A stretch of 64,000 bases of DNA from Adlercreutzia shanghongiae (GCF_035830635.1 NZ_JAYMFI010000009.1:62001-126000); one strand, 5' to 3'. Shown: positions 49,725-58,937, counted from the first letter of the stretch. Notes: generated by a model not told the origin, from the sequence alone. Made by a program: numbers and translations.

Positions 49725-51182
49725 TTAGCGGACATGGGCGGGCTTGTTGCCCCAGTAGAAGTGAAGGAAGTGCCTGGCCCGAAGCTTTGGATCGCGCGGG
49801 GGCTCGCGACGGATGAGGGCGAAGGTGGCCCGGGCGATGGCCTCGGCAGCGTGGGGGCGCCGCAGCAGCGCCGCGTTCATGAGCATGGCGTTCGCGCTCG
49901 CGCTGTGGTCGCTGATGTGGCGCAGCGTGTCGAGCAGCTCGCGGGGGGTGGTGGCGGCCATGGCGGCGCCGGCGGCGGTGAGCATGCGCACGTTGGCCTT
50001 TTCCTGCCCGTAGGCGCGCCCGAGCAGGATCATGGGCGCATGGGCGCACAGGCACTCGGTCACGGTAAGGCCGCCAGGCTTGCAGATGACCAGGTCGGCG
50101 GCTTCCATCAGCTCGGCCATGGCGTTGACGTAGCCGAGCACCGTCACGTTGGAAAGCCCGTATTCGGCCATTTGTCGTCGCAGCTCGCGCTCGTACTTCT
50201 CGTCGTCGCCGGCCACGATCACGAGCTGCATCGAGGGCAGCGAGTGCATAAACGGCAGAATTTCGCTGATAGCCGAGCGGAAGTGCACATAGGGCTGGGG
50301 CAGCTTCGCCCCGGCCAGGGCCAGCACCACCTGCTTGTCCTCGGGCAAGCCGAAAGTGCGGCGCGCCTCCTTGCGGTCGTAGGTCTTCGAGAAGGCGGGA
50401 CTTGCCGGGATGCCGGTGATGTGGATGCGGTCCTCGGGCACGCGACGGGGGCGCAGCGTTTCGGCCATGGACTCGTTGGCCACGCAGAACAGGTCGGTGT
50501 GCAAATGCGGCCACAGCCCCTCGGCCTCGTAGTCGGTGGGCACGCACAGGATAGGGAAGCTCAGGCCCGTGATCATGCGCGCCGACACGGCCACATTGGC
50601 GGCGGTGATGTGGGTGCACACGATGGCCGCCGGACGCAGCCGGCGCACGTACTCGGTGAATTTCGGGTACATGAGGCGCGCCCAAATGGTGCCGCCGCCC
50701 CACAAGAGCCGTCCTGTGAGGGTGTAGCGCCAGGTGAGGTCGTAGAAGGGGCGCGTCCAGCCCGTGAACATGGAGGCGGTCTTGTCGCCGTCGAAGACGA
50801 TGCGGCCGAAATCGAGGATGTCGAGCACGCGCGCAGTGGAGCGCGCCTCGAGGGAGGCGGCCTCGCCGGCAGCGCGCGCTTCGTCCCTTGCCTCTTCCAA
50901 AGCCTCGGCGATGGCGTTGGCAGCCGAGCGGTGGCCCGAGCCCACCGAGGCGTGCACCACTAAAATGAGCGGGTGCTCGCGGGCCTCCTCGGCCGTGCGC
51001 TCCGGTGCGGACAGGGCCTCAGCGATGGCCTGCTGGGCAGGGGAGAGGGCTTCGGCTCCAGCCAGAGCGAGGGCGGTATCGGTGTTGGTGGGAACGGGTG
51101 CGGCCGTGGCGGGCGCGGGATTCTTGGCGCCCTGCTGCGACGTCGCAGGTTCTGTGTGCTGTGCTTCCATGGAATTCATCAT
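49725..51182 (-). CDS. Diacylglycerol glycosyltransferase-like protein (UgtP/MGDG synthase type)
   Basis: Likely makes glycolipids by moving sugar from a UDP donor to a lipid. VVHASVGSGHRSAANAIAEAL (about 72-92) is the N-terminal GxGH motif of the MGDG synthase family, and the C-terminal half has the GT-B donor site (VICKPGGLTVTECLCAHAP). The first 60 residues are a low-complexity extension. Any of three Met codons (51182, 51179, 51170) may be the start. GtrA and a polyprenyl-type glycosyltransferase lie nearby, so this is an envelope-glycan neighbourhood. Confidence 0.85.
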   Translation of the reverse strand: MMNSMEAQHTEPATSQQGAKNPAPATAAPVPTNTDTALALAGAEALSPAQQAIAEALSAPERTAEEAREHPLILVVHASVGSGHRSAANAIAEALEEARDEARAAGEAASLEARSTARVLDILDFGRIVFDGDKTASMFTGWTRPFYDLTWRYTLTGRLLWGGGTIWARLMYPKFTEYVRRLRPAAIVCTHITAANVAVSARMITGLSFPILCVPTDYEAEGLWPHLHTDLFCVANESMAETLRPRRVPEDRIHITGIPASPAFSKTYDRKEARRTFGLPEDKQVVLALAGAKLPQPYVHFRSAISEILPFMHSLPSMQLVIVAGDDEKYERELRRQMAEYGLSNVTVLGYVNAMAELMEAADLVICKPGGLTVTECLCAHAPMILLGRAYGQEKANVRMLTAAGAAMAATTPRELLDTLRHISDHSASANAMLMNAALLRRPHAAEAIARATFALIRREPPRDPKLRARHFLHFYWGNKPAHVR

Positions 51183-51304
51183 AGCTTATTTTGCCTCGGC
51201 TCCCGATGCGCCGCGCGCTTCCGCGCTAATATGCCAGAAAACGGCAGCGAAATGCCGCTTCTCCTTCGTAATGGCACGCTTCGAAAGCAAGGACGAGAAA
51301 CACC

Positions 51305-51709
51305 CTACTCGAGTACGGCGCCGGTGTCGCCGTCGAGGAAGATCTTGCGGGTCACGAAGTTGTAAGCCATGACGATGGCCGTGGCGACGATCTTCACGAT
51401 GAGGTAGCTTACGCCGAGCAGCGAGGTGCCGAGCCACATGAGCAGATCGTTGATGCCTAGGCCGACGACCGACAGCACCACGAAGATGACGAACTCGCGG
51501 CGGCGGGAGAGCCCCTCTTTGTGCGTGAACACATAGCGCATCGAGGCCAGGTAGTTGAAGACGACCGACACCGTGAACGAGATAGTGGCGCTCACAAGGT
51601 AGTTGACGCCGGCTAGCTCGGTGAGGGCCACCAAAAGGCCGTAGTCGATAACGAAGGCGATGACGCCCACTACGCCGAACTTCATGAACTGCTGGACGAG
51701 CTTCTTCAT
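51305..51709 (-). CDS. GtrA-family membrane protein
   Basis: GtrA proteins are four-helix membrane proteins thought to flip lipid-linked sugars. This one has 134 residues with four hydrophobic segments and the conserved QFMKFGVVGVIAFVIDYGLL start and FNYLASMRYVF middle. It lies between two glycosyltransferase genes, the usual setting, though tRNA-Glu separates it from the GT2 gene. It could supply lipid-linked sugar made by that GT2. Confidence 0.88.
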   Translation of the reverse strand: MKKLVQQFMKFGVVGVIAFVIDYGLLVALTELAGVNYLVSATISFTVSVVFNYLASMRYVFTHKEGLSRRREFVIFVVLSVVGLGINDLLMWLGTSLLGVSYLIVKIVATAIVMAYNFVTRKIFLDGDTGAVLE

Positions 51710-51735
51710 CGTTTCCCCCGTGGCCTTCCATAAAG

Positions 51736-51758
51736 AAACCCCGCTCGCAGGCGGGGTT
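51736..51758 (-). terminator. Terminator of tRNA-Glu
   Basis: On the minus strand AACCCCGC and GCGGGGTT flank a six-base loop, followed by TCTTT. It lies 14 bases after the tRNA 3' end. Confidence 0.8.
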
Positions 51759-51772
51759 CAGCGATTCTAAAG

Positions 51773-51847
51773 TGGTGCCCCCAACGGGAATCGAACCCGT
51801 ATTTCAGCCTTGAAAGGGCCGCGTCCTAACCGTTAGACTATGGGGAC
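51773..51847 (-). tRNA. tRNA-Glu (UUC)
   Basis: The minus strand folds as a 75-base tRNA with CCA encoded. The acceptor GTCCCCA pairs with TGGGGGC (one G-T pair). The anticodon loop CTTTCAA gives UUC. The T arm is ACGGG/CCCGT with loop TTCGATT. Confidence 0.95.
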
Positions 51848-51866
51848 CGCTTAAAACAGCTTGCAT

Positions 51867-51895
51867 AGTATGGCAGAGTGCACCGCGCTTTGCAA
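51867..51895 (-). promoter_or_regulatory. Promoter of tRNA-Glu
   Basis: On the minus strand TTGCAA, a 17-base spacer and CATACT lie about 20 bases before the tRNA 5' end. Confidence 0.75.
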
Positions 51896-51926
51896 GGAGA
51901 TTGCGTGCATTTTCTCGGCGACGGGT

Positions 51927-52928
51927 CTAGCGGTTCGCGTCAGCCTCCATAACCCGGTACACGCTCATCTCCCATTGGCGGCGGTGGGACTTCGCCACCG
52001 TGTCCAGGATCAGGCCCGCCGTCCACGAGAGCGCTGCGATGAGCATGAGCGCCACGGCCAGCACCGCGCTCGGCAGCTTCGACACGAAGCCGGTGTCGAA
52101 GTACTCGCCGATGACCGGCACGCCGAAGGCGAGGCCCACGAGCGCCAAGAGCACGCCCATCCAGCCGAAGAAGGCCATGGGCTTGTAGTCGCGGAACAGG
52201 CTCGCGATGGCCGCGAGCACGAGCGCCCCGTCGGTGAAGGTGGACAGCTTGCTCTCCGAGCCGGCGGGCCGGTCGCGGTAGTCGATGGGCACGTCGGCCA
52301 CCCGCCAGCGGCGGTCCACCGCCCAGATGGAGATCTCGGTCTCGATCTGGAAGCCGCCGCTCATGACGGGCATGGTCTTCACGAAGGCCCGCGAGAAGGC
52401 GCGGTAGCCGGTCATGACGTCCTCGAAGGCGTAGCCGTAGATCAGCCGGATGAGCCGGCGCACGAGGTTGTTGCCGAAGTTGTGGAAGGGCCGCTCGTTC
52501 TCCTTGCCGTAGGCGCCGTTGGAGATGCGGTCGCCCACGGTCATGTCCGCCTCGTCGGCCGCCAGCGGCGCCAAAAGTAAGGTCGCCGCCTCGGCCGGGT
52601 AGGTGTCGTCGCCGTCCACCATGAGGTAGTACTCGGCGTCGATGTCGCGGAACATGGAGCGCACCACGTTGCCCTTGCCCTGGCGGGTCTCCCGGCGCAC
52701 CACCGCGCCGTGGGCCGCGGCGAGCTCCGCCGTGTCGTCGGTGGAGTTGTTGTCGTAGACGTAGATCGTCGCCTTAGGCAGCGCGGCGCGGAAGTCGTCC
52801 ACCACCTTGGCGATGGTGACGGCCTCGTTGTAGCAGGGCACGAGCACGGCCACGCCCTCCCCGCGGCAGGCAGCGTCGACGGCGGCGCGGGTGGCCGTAG
52901 CATTCGAAATAGTTGCGATATCGGTCAC
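51927..52928 (-). CDS. Polyprenyl-phosphate glycosyltransferase, family 2 (DPM1/GtrB-like)
   Basis: Moves a sugar from a nucleotide donor onto a polyprenyl phosphate. The 333-residue protein has VLVPCYNEAVTIAKVV, DNNSTDDT, the metal site MVDGDDTYP and MTGYRAFSRAF, then two C-terminal transmembrane helices (about 245-310). GTG at 52928 is preferred because ACAGGAGGCC precedes it; an upstream ATG at 52964 lacks a site. With GtrA 200 bases on, it probably feeds a wall or teichoic-type glycan. Confidence 0.88.
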   Translation of the reverse strand: MTDIATISNATATRAAVDAACRGEGVAVLVPCYNEAVTIAKVVDDFRAALPKATIYVYDNNSTDDTAELAAAHGAVVRRETRQGKGNVVRSMFRDIDAEYYLMVDGDDTYPAEAATLLLAPLAADEADMTVGDRISNGAYGKENERPFHNFGNNLVRRLIRLIYGYAFEDVMTGYRAFSRAFVKTMPVMSGGFQIETEISIWAVDRRWRVADVPIDYRDRPAGSESKLSTFTDGALVLAAIASLFRDYKPMAFFGWMGVLLALVGLAFGVPVIGEYFDTGFVSKLPSAVLAVALMLIAALSWTAGLILDTVAKSHRRQWEMSVYRVMEADANR

Positions 52929-53020
52929 GGGAGAGGCCTCCTGTCCAATTCTTACTCGACTCGTCATCGTAACCGAACAGCGCCCCCAAGTGAAAGCGCT
53001 GCAGCAAAACTTAACCGAAT

Positions 53021-53172
53021 TGGCGAAAAATGGCGTTTCGAGGCGCAACAACTTTGCCGCGAGATTCAACGGATGTCTCCGACCTGGGAAAACGCGAGTG
53101 TGAAAGTGCTCATGCGGCCCGAAGCCGTTCGCTTCGCAGCATAATTGCGCCCCGAAACGCCATTTTTCGCCA
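53021..53172. repeat. Two-tier palindromic element with 28-base outer arms
   Basis: TGGCGAAAAATGGCG and 13 more bases (53021-53048) recur in inverted form at 53145-53172 with one mismatch. The 96-base middle holds an inner hairpin, GAAGC-N5-GCTTC (53121-53135). It fills the divergent gap between the GT2 and lipid kinase genes. No gene is supported inside it. Confidence 0.8.
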
Positions 53173-53223
53173 TAAAGACGCCCGAGGGCGGAAACGAGTT
53201 GCGAACGGCGCGGAGGGGACGCG

Positions 53224-53269
53224 GGGCGCTTGCTCGCCGCTTTGCTACAATGGCGGCAAGCAAGCGCCC
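53224..53269. promoter_or_regulatory. Palindrome around the -10 box of the lipid kinase gene
   Basis: GGGCGCTTGCTCGCCGC (53224-53240) is mirrored at 53253-53269 with one mismatch. The loop contains TACAAT (53246-53251), a good -10 box. Because transcription would begin within the right arm, this is best read as a DNA operator rather than an RNA hairpin. Confidence 0.5.
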
Positions 53270-53285
53270 TGATTAGGAGGCAATC

Positions 53286-54233
53286 GTGGTCCCGTCAATT
53301 GAAGAAGGAAGAATCGTCCTCATTGCGAATCCCGTGTCGAAGAGCGGGCGCGGGGCGGTGGCGGCCTCCGAGGCGGCGCGTCTTTTTCGCGAGCGGGTGG
53401 GGGAGGAGCGCTTCGAGCTGCTCACCACGGCCCGGCCCCTGCACGGAGAAGAGCTGGCGCGCGACTTGCCCGACGACGTGGGCTGCGTCATCGCGCTTGG
53501 TGGCGACGGTCTGGTAAACGAGGTGGTGAACGGCCTTATGGCCCGCAAGCGCGAGGACCGCCCGGCGCTTGCCGTCATTCCCGTGGGCTCGGGCAACGAC
53601 TACGCCGAGACCCTGGGCATGGCCTATGCGGTGCCCACGGCGGTCACCGAGATTCTGCGCTTTCAGACCAAGCGCGCCGATGTGGGTCGCGTGAACGGCC
53701 GCTATTTTGCCGAGACGCTCTCCTTCGGGCTGGACGCCGCCATTGCCCTGGATACCGTGGACCGCCGCCAGAAGTCGGGCCGGGCGGGCACCATGCTGTA
53801 TCTGGAAAGCGCCGTGGACCAGCTGTTCAAGCACTTGCGTCTCTATGATTTCAAGATGAACGTCTTGGCCGCGGAGCCGGGGTGCGCGCCCCATTCCGAG
53901 CAGGACGAGGCCTATCTGGTGGCCGTGCAGGTGGGCCCTACCTACGGCGGCCACTTCCGCATCACGCCCAAGGCGCGCTTCGACGATGGGCTTTTCGACA
54001 TCTGCTGGGCCACGCCGGAGCTTGCCCCCATGCGCGCGCTGGCGCTCTTGCTGCGTGCGCGCGGCGGCAAGCACACCGGTAGCTCCCATATCCATTTCCG
54101 CCGGGCTCAACGCCTCGTGCTCGATTTCGAAGAAGAGCCGCCGGCTCAGATGGACGGCGAGAAGGTCTCCGGCACCCACTTCGTCATCGACTGCGTGCCC
54201 GATGCCCTAACAGTCGTCGTCGGCCAGCGCTAA
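53286..54233 (+). CDS. DagK/YegS-type lipid kinase
   Basis: Phosphorylates diacylglycerol or a related lipid with ATP. The catalytic loop ALGGDGLVNEVVNGL (about 67-81) and VIPVGSGNDYAETLG (about 97-111) are intact, as is the C-terminal LVLDFEEEPPAQMDGEKV. The length of 315 residues is standard. AGGAGGCAATC precedes the GTG start. It may recycle diacylglycerol left by the glycolipid and teichoic-type enzymes encoded upstream. Confidence 0.9.
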   Translation: MVPSIEEGRIVLIANPVSKSGRGAVAASEAARLFRERVGEERFELLTTARPLHGEELARDLPDDVGCVIALGGDGLVNEVVNGLMARKREDRPALAVIPVGSGNDYAETLGMAYAVPTAVTEILRFQTKRADVGRVNGRYFAETLSFGLDAAIALDTVDRRQKSGRAGTMLYLESAVDQLFKHLRLYDFKMNVLAAEPGCAPHSEQDEAYLVAVQVGPTYGGHFRITPKARFDDGLFDICWATPELAPMRALALLLRARGGKHTGSSHIHFRRAQRLVLDFEEEPPAQMDGEKVSGTHFVIDCVPDALTVVVGQR

Positions 54234-54234
54234 C

Positions 54235-54282
54235 CTCGACCAACGCCCACCTCGACCAACGCTCACCTCGACCAACGCTCAC
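54235..54282. repeat. Three 16-base tandem repeats
   Basis: Three units of CTCGACCAACGCYCAC directly follow the lipid kinase stop, with a partial fourth (CTCGGTCG). The last two are identical. The rest of the gap to tRNA-Arg holds no gene; a weak GGAC-TTCG-GTCT hairpin with nine T residues at 54477-54485 may end the kinase mRNA. Confidence 0.75.
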
Positions 54283-54511
54283 CTCGGTCGACACCGTCTT
54301 CGCCCAGCGCCAACAACGCGAAGATGCCTGCACTTTTGTACGGTTTGCTTCTCGGGAAAGCGGACTTGTGGCCACTTTTGCATGGATTCAAGGAAGAAAA
54401 CTGTAGAAAAGTATGGGCAAGTACCGTGCCTTCTGCATTCTCTCCGTAGGGACGGACTTCGGTCTGCCGTTGCGCGTTTTTTTTTGCTGGGGGGGTAAGG
54501 GAAAAGAAAGA

Positions 54512-54587
54512 TGGTGCCCTCGACAGGATTCGAACCTGCGGCACCTTGCTCCGGAGGCAAGTGCTCTATCCCCTGAGCTACGAGGGC
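54512..54587 (-). tRNA. tRNA-Arg (CCG)
   Basis: The minus strand folds as a 76-base tRNA with CCA encoded. The acceptor is GCCCTCG/CGAGGGC, the anticodon loop CTCCGGA gives CCG, and the T arm is GCAGG/CCTGT with loop TTCGAAT. A TATAAT box on the minus strand (54625-54630) and a CCCCGTC hairpin (54601-54615) precede it. Confidence 0.95.
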
Positions 54588-54695
54588 ACGTAAGTCAGGT
54601 CCCCGTCAGACGGGGTGCTGCGCTATTATAGGGCAACTGCGCCGCCGCGGGCGGCAAATCGGCAAAATACCTCATGGATGGAACAGGAGCGCCTC

Positions 54696-56132
54696 GTGGA
54701 AGAAAAGCGTCCCGCGAATCAGCCGTCGACAACGGCTCCGACGGATACCCCGCACCTCAAGGGGAAGGATGCAGCCTGCGGTGGTGCCCGCCAGGAGTCG
54801 GGGGCGTCTGCCGCCGCATCCGAGCTGGTGCGCATCGAGCGCATGAGCTATGGCCCGGCGGCGGTGGGGCGGCTCGCGAGCGGCAAGACCGTGTTCGTGG
54901 AAGGCGCGGTGCCGGGAGATGAGGTGCGCGTGGCCATCGATGAGGAGAAGCCCCGGTTCGCCCGCGGACGGGTGGCCGAGCTTGTGGCCCCCTCGCCCGA
55001 GCGCGTGGCGCCGCCCTGCGCGCTGGCCTGCGGGGGCTGTCCCTGGGCGATCCTTTCCTATGACGCCCAGCTGGCTGCCAAGCGCGCCTCGGTGGTCGAT
55101 GCCCTCACGCGCACGGCGCACATGGACGCCGCCCGCGCCGAGGCCCTCGTGGCGCCGTGTGCGCCCTCCAAGCGCCAGTGGGGCTACCGCAACAAGCTGG
55201 AGCTGTCCTGCGGCACCGACGCCGCCGGCCGGCTCATCCTCGGCATGCGTCCCGAGTCCGGCGCCGATGTCGTCTCGCTGGATACGTGCCCCTTGGCCCA
55301 TCGCACCATCGAGGGCGCGCCGAAGGCCCTGCGCGGCGCCTTGCGCTACCTGTCCGGCAGCGAGGACTTGGGCCTGTTCCGGGTGGGCGTGCGCGGCAGC
55401 CTGCGCACCCGCGATGTGGAAATCGCCCTGTGGACCACGCCGGGTGCCTTCCCGCGGGCCGCTGCGGCCAAGACCCTCGCGAGCGCGCTCAAGAACACCT
55501 CGGTGGTGCGCGTGGTGGCCGAACCGGGGCGCGCCCGGAAAGTGAAGAAGGTGGAGGCCCTGTCGGGCAAGGGCTGCTGGGAAGAGGAGCTCGCCGGCGC
55601 GCGCTTTCTCGTCAGCGCCCCCTCGTTTTTCCAGGTGAATACCGCCCAAGCCGAAAAACTCGTGGAGCTGGTGCTTGCGGGTCTTCAGGTGCGGAAAGGT
55701 GATTATGTGGCCGACCTCTACTCCGGGGCGGGCACGTTCTCCCTCCCGCTCGCCGCTGCCGGCGCCGAGGTGGTGGCCGTGGAATCGGCCGGCAGCTCGG
55801 TGCGCGATTTGCGCCGCAACGCCGAGCGCGCCGGGGTCGAAATCGATGTCGTCGGCGGCGATGCCGCTCGCGAGCTTCCCGAGCTGGGCGATTTGGACGC
55901 GCTCGTAGTCGATCCGCCCCGGGCGGGCCTGGCTGACGGGGTCGTCGCCTCCATCGCCGCCGCCGCGCCGCGGCGCGTGGCCTACGTCAGCTGCGACCCG
56001 GCTACCTGGGCCCGCGACGTCGCCCGCTTCGAGAGGGAGGGCTACCGACTTGCGGATGCGACCCCCGTCGACCTCTTTCCGCAGACCTACCATGTGGAAG
56101 TGGTTAGCATTTTTGAGCGCTGCGGCTCCTAA
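54696..56132 (+). CDS. TrmA/RlmD-family RNA m5-uridine methyltransferase
   Basis: SAM-dependent methylation of a uridine in rRNA or tRNA. The 478 residues show an N-terminal TRAM domain (about 40-105), an Fe-S-type cysteine set (CALACGGCPW), SAM motif YVADLYSGAGTFSLPLA, and the catalytic YVSCDPATWARDV. GTG at 54696 follows CAGGAGCG; an ATG at 54678 is a longer option. Which nucleotide is modified cannot be read from sequence. Confidence 0.9.
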   Translation: MEEKRPANQPSTTAPTDTPHLKGKDAACGGARQESGASAAASELVRIERMSYGPAAVGRLASGKTVFVEGAVPGDEVRVAIDEEKPRFARGRVAELVAPSPERVAPPCALACGGCPWAILSYDAQLAAKRASVVDALTRTAHMDAARAEALVAPCAPSKRQWGYRNKLELSCGTDAAGRLILGMRPESGADVVSLDTCPLAHRTIEGAPKALRGALRYLSGSEDLGLFRVGVRGSLRTRDVEIALWTTPGAFPRAAAAKTLASALKNTSVVRVVAEPGRARKVKKVEALSGKGCWEEELAGARFLVSAPSFFQVNTAQAEKLVELVLAGLQVRKGDYVADLYSGAGTFSLPLAAAGAEVVAVESAGSSVRDLRRNAERAGVEIDVVGGDAARELPELGDLDALVVDPPRAGLADGVVASIAAAAPRRVAYVSCDPATWARDVARFEREGYRLADATPVDLFPQTYHVEVVSIFERCGS

Positions 56133-56228
56133 CCTGCTAGAATCATTCCCCGTATGCAATGAGACGTGCTCCTGTTGCGATGCCCGAAGCGTCGCGGTGC
56201 CGTCGCCGAGATAAGAAGGAGGAGCCCC

Positions 56229-56747
56229 ATGGCTCTTTACACTCCCGAGTACCAGCCCACCGGCAAGGAAATCGCCGTTATCAGCACCTCCAAGGGCCCC
56301 ATCCGCGTGCAGCTGGCGGGCGCCGACGCCCCCATTCACGTGGGCAACTTCGTGGAGCTGGCGCAGAAGGGCTTCTATGACGGCCTGAAGTTCCACCGCT
56401 ATGTTCCGAACTTCGTCATCCAGGGCGGCGATCCGCTTACGCGCGACGCCACCCCCGAGCAGGTGGCCCGCGGCGGCCGCTTCGGCACCGGTGGCCCCGG
56501 CTACATGATTAAGGAAGAGTACACCACCAATCCCAACAACAAGCACCTTGACGGCACGCTGGCCATGGCGCGCTCGGCCATGCCCGATTCCGCCGGCTCC
56601 CAGTTCTACTTCTGCCTGGGCGCTCAGCCGATGCTCGATTCCGGCTACACGGTGTTCGGCCAGACCCTCGAGGGCCTCGACGTCATCAAGGAGCTGCGCG
56701 CCGGCGATGTTATCGAGTCCGTCGTCATCGAGAACGCCGCTGAGTAA
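56229..56747 (+). CDS. Cyclophilin-type peptidyl-prolyl isomerase
   Basis: Speeds proline isomerisation in folding proteins. The 172-residue domain has the catalytic FHRYVPNFVIQGGDP and QFYFCLGAQPMLDSGYTVFG. No signal peptide is seen, so it is cytoplasmic. AAGAAGGAGGAG precedes the ATG at 56229. Confidence 0.93.
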   Translation: MALYTPEYQPTGKEIAVISTSKGPIRVQLAGADAPIHVGNFVELAQKGFYDGLKFHRYVPNFVIQGGDPLTRDATPEQVARGGRFGTGGPGYMIKEEYTTNPNNKHLDGTLAMARSAMPDSAGSQFYFCLGAQPMLDSGYTVFGQTLEGLDVIKELRAGDVIESVVIENAAE

Positions 56748-56835
56748 ATCTCGCCGCGCGGCCGCGGGCCCGTGCCTCCCGCCGCGCTTCCCGCGCCTTG
56801 GGCGCTTCACCCCGAATGTCTAGCGAAGGAAGTCT

Positions 56836-58218
56836 ATGAACAACGAGTTATTCGACCAAGCAAATGAGCGCTACCGCCTGCGCGACTACCGCGGCGCGCT
56901 GATGGCTTTCACGGAATGCTTGCAGGACACGAACTTCCCGCTGGCCCCCGGGGAGATGGGTCTTCTCTACCACCAAATCGGCAACTGCCTGGTGAAGCTG
57001 AAAAACCCTCGCGAGGCCATCCAGGCCTACAGCCAGGCCACGGCCGATACGGCCTACGGCGCCATGGGCACGGTCGAGTGCAACCTCGGCATGGCCTACG
57101 CCTCGCTGCGCGACTACGAGAACGCCATCCGCTGCTTCGAGCGCTCGGTCACCGACGCGGCCAACCCCACGCCCTATAAGTCCTACATGGGCATGGGCAA
57201 CGCGCTTATGAAGCTCGGCAAGTCCGCCGAGGCCGGCGTGGCCTTCCGAGAGGCCGCCCTCGACGAGTCGAACCCCGACCCCACCAAGGCGCTTCTGAAC
57301 CTCGGCGTGTGCTTCATGGCCCTGAACCGCCCGGCTGACGCCGTGGCTTCCTACGAGAGCGCGCTGCAGTTCGATATGCAGCCGGCCACGCGCAACAAGC
57401 TGCAGGCGAGCCTCGGTCAGGCCTATGTGGCCTGCGGCCAGATGGAGAAGGCCGTGCACGCCTTCGAGGAGGCCATCGCCGACAAGACCTACTTCCTGTC
57501 CGATTCCGCGAGCGTCGATTACCAGCGCGCCGTGGGCGCGGTGGCCCAGGGCACCAGCGAGCAGAACCAGGCCACCCAGGTGCTGCAGCTGGCCGACATG
57601 TCCGGGCTTGACGTGGCCGCCGATGGCACGAGCGTCTACGACGACGTGGTCTACGACGGCGACGCCTCCGAGGCCTTCTACTACGACGAGGGCACCTACG
57701 AGGCCGACCCGGAGAGCTTCCCCGGCTATGTGGGCGCCTACGAGAACGTCGACAACGACCGCTTCTTCACCGCCACCGACGCCGAGCTGGAGCAGTGGTC
57801 GCGCGGTCTGGCCAAGCAGGACCGTAAGCGCCGCAACGTGGGCCTGAAGATCCTGCTGCTCTTCGTCATCGTCATCGTGTTGGCCGCAGCGGCCGGCGTG
57901 TTCGCCTACACCCAGGGCTACGGCTATCCCACGGTGCAGATGGTGACTACCGAGCTGTTCAGCGACCCGTCTGCGGCCGCCGATACGGTGTTTTCCGCCG
58001 ATGTGGACAAAGACGCCATTCCGGCCATGCTCGATCCGGTCGTGACCGACCCCGACGTCGCCGTCGATGGCGTGAGCCGCTCCATGACCGAATCCACGGT
58101 CTACGCCACGGCCACCACCGAGGAGGGCGGTTCGGTGCAGTACCGCGTCTCCATGGTGCGCGACGGCATCACGTGGAAGGTGAGCAACGTCGAGCTGTAC
58201 TTCCCGAGCCAGGCCTAG
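56836..58218 (+). CDS. TPR-repeat membrane protein, unknown
   Basis: A 460-residue protein. Residues 5-215 are TPR repeats (for example VECNLGMAYASLRDYENAIRCF and LLNLGVCFMALNRPADAVASYESAL). An acidic linker rich in Asp, Tyr and Glu follows. One transmembrane helix (KILLLFVIVIVLAAAAGVFAY, about 336-356) leads to an external domain of about 100 residues. The TPR part faces the cytoplasm and probably scaffolds partners. I do not recognise a specific family. Confidence 0.8.
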   Translation: MNNELFDQANERYRLRDYRGALMAFTECLQDTNFPLAPGEMGLLYHQIGNCLVKLKNPREAIQAYSQATADTAYGAMGTVECNLGMAYASLRDYENAIRCFERSVTDAANPTPYKSYMGMGNALMKLGKSAEAGVAFREAALDESNPDPTKALLNLGVCFMALNRPADAVASYESALQFDMQPATRNKLQASLGQAYVACGQMEKAVHAFEEAIADKTYFLSDSASVDYQRAVGAVAQGTSEQNQATQVLQLADMSGLDVAADGTSVYDDVVYDGDASEAFYYDEGTYEADPESFPGYVGAYENVDNDRFFTATDAELEQWSRGLAKQDRKRRNVGLKILLLFVIVIVLAAAAGVFAYTQGYGYPTVQMVTTELFSDPSAAADTVFSADVDKDAIPAMLDPVVTDPDVAVDGVSRSMTESTVYATATTEEGGSVQYRVSMVRDGITWKVSNVELYFPSQA

Positions 58219-58353
58219 ACGCCCGCTCCCGCGCCGGGCTCATGGGCTTCGGCGCTGCGCCGAGCGCGACTCGCTCGGCTTTCCAAGGCAAACGCGGCCC
58301 GCGCCCCTGCGGGCCGTCTGCATGCAAGATCAGCATTTGAGGAAAGGATTCCC

Positions 58354-58758
58354 ATGGCAATTCAGAAGACCTACTCCATGATCAAGCCCGACGGCGTGCG
58401 CAACGGCCACATCGGCGAGATTATCAACCGCTTCGAGCGCGCCGGCCTCACCGTCGAGCGCATGGAGCTGGGCATGGTCACTCCCGAGCAGGCCCGTGCC
58501 AACTACGCCGAGCACGAGGGCAAGCCCTTCTACGACGGCCTCATCGCCTATATCACCTCGGGCCCCGTGGTGAAGATGGTCATCTCCGGCGAGGGCGCCG
58601 TGGCCAAGTGCCGCTCGCTCATGGGCGCCACCAACCCGGCTGAGGCGGCTCCGGGCACCATCCGCGGTGACTTCGGCCTCAACATGGACGAGAACGTGAT
58701 CCACGGCTCCGATTCCCCCGAGTCCGCCGAGCGCGAGATCAATATCTTTTTTAATTAA
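58354..58758 (+). CDS. ndk: Nucleoside diphosphate kinase
   Basis: Balances nucleoside triphosphates by phosphate transfer through a phosphohistidine. The 134 residues start MAIQKTYSMIKPDGVRNGHIG, and the active-site histidine is in NVIHGSDSPESAEREI. GAGGAAAGG precedes the ATG. The last codons form part of a perfect AT palindrome. Confidence 0.97.
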   Translation: MAIQKTYSMIKPDGVRNGHIGEIINRFERAGLTVERMELGMVTPEQARANYAEHEGKPFYDGLIAYITSGPVVKMVISGEGAVAKCRSLMGATNPAEAAPGTIRGDFGLNMDENVIHGSDSPESAEREINIFFN

Positions 58759-58765
58759 AAAAGAT
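58744..58765. repeat. Perfect AT palindrome over the ndk stop codon
   Basis: ATCTTTTTTAA and its exact reverse complement meet at 58754/58755 and cover the last codons and stop of ndk. The T and A runs may assist termination in both directions. Confidence 0.6.
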
Positions 58766-58779
58766 TAAGCCGACACTGC

Positions 58780-58882
58780 GAAGCCCCGGATGCACCGATA
58801 TTTGGCGCTTTCTCGTTTTCCTTCGCGTACCTTAAGTACGCTCAGCCGCGAGACGCGCCAACTATCGGCATCCCGGGGCTTC
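58780..58882. repeat. Two-tier palindromic element
   Basis: GAAGCCCCGGATGCACCGAT and nine more bases (58780-58808) are mirrored, with small differences, at 58855-58882. An inner palindrome, GCGTAC-CTTAA-GTACGC, lies at 58825-58841. It is non-coding and follows ndk. Confidence 0.75.
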
Positions 58883-58915
58883 TCGCTGACTTTGGCAACA
58901 ATGCAAGTCTTATCT

Positions 58916-58937
58916 AAAAGCGCGTAAGCGCTTTTTT
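58916..58937 (+). terminator. Terminator before the hydrogenase operon
   Basis: AAAAGCGC, GTAA, GCGCTTTT plus TT form a typical terminator. It isolates the hydrogenase genes from ndk, so the operon needs its own promoter between 58938 and 59072, where I see no clear boxes. Confidence 0.75.

Noticed and set aside
54235..54282. CRISPR or attachment site
   Set aside because: Three directly adjacent 16-base units without spacers; no integrase nearby although a tRNA gene is close.
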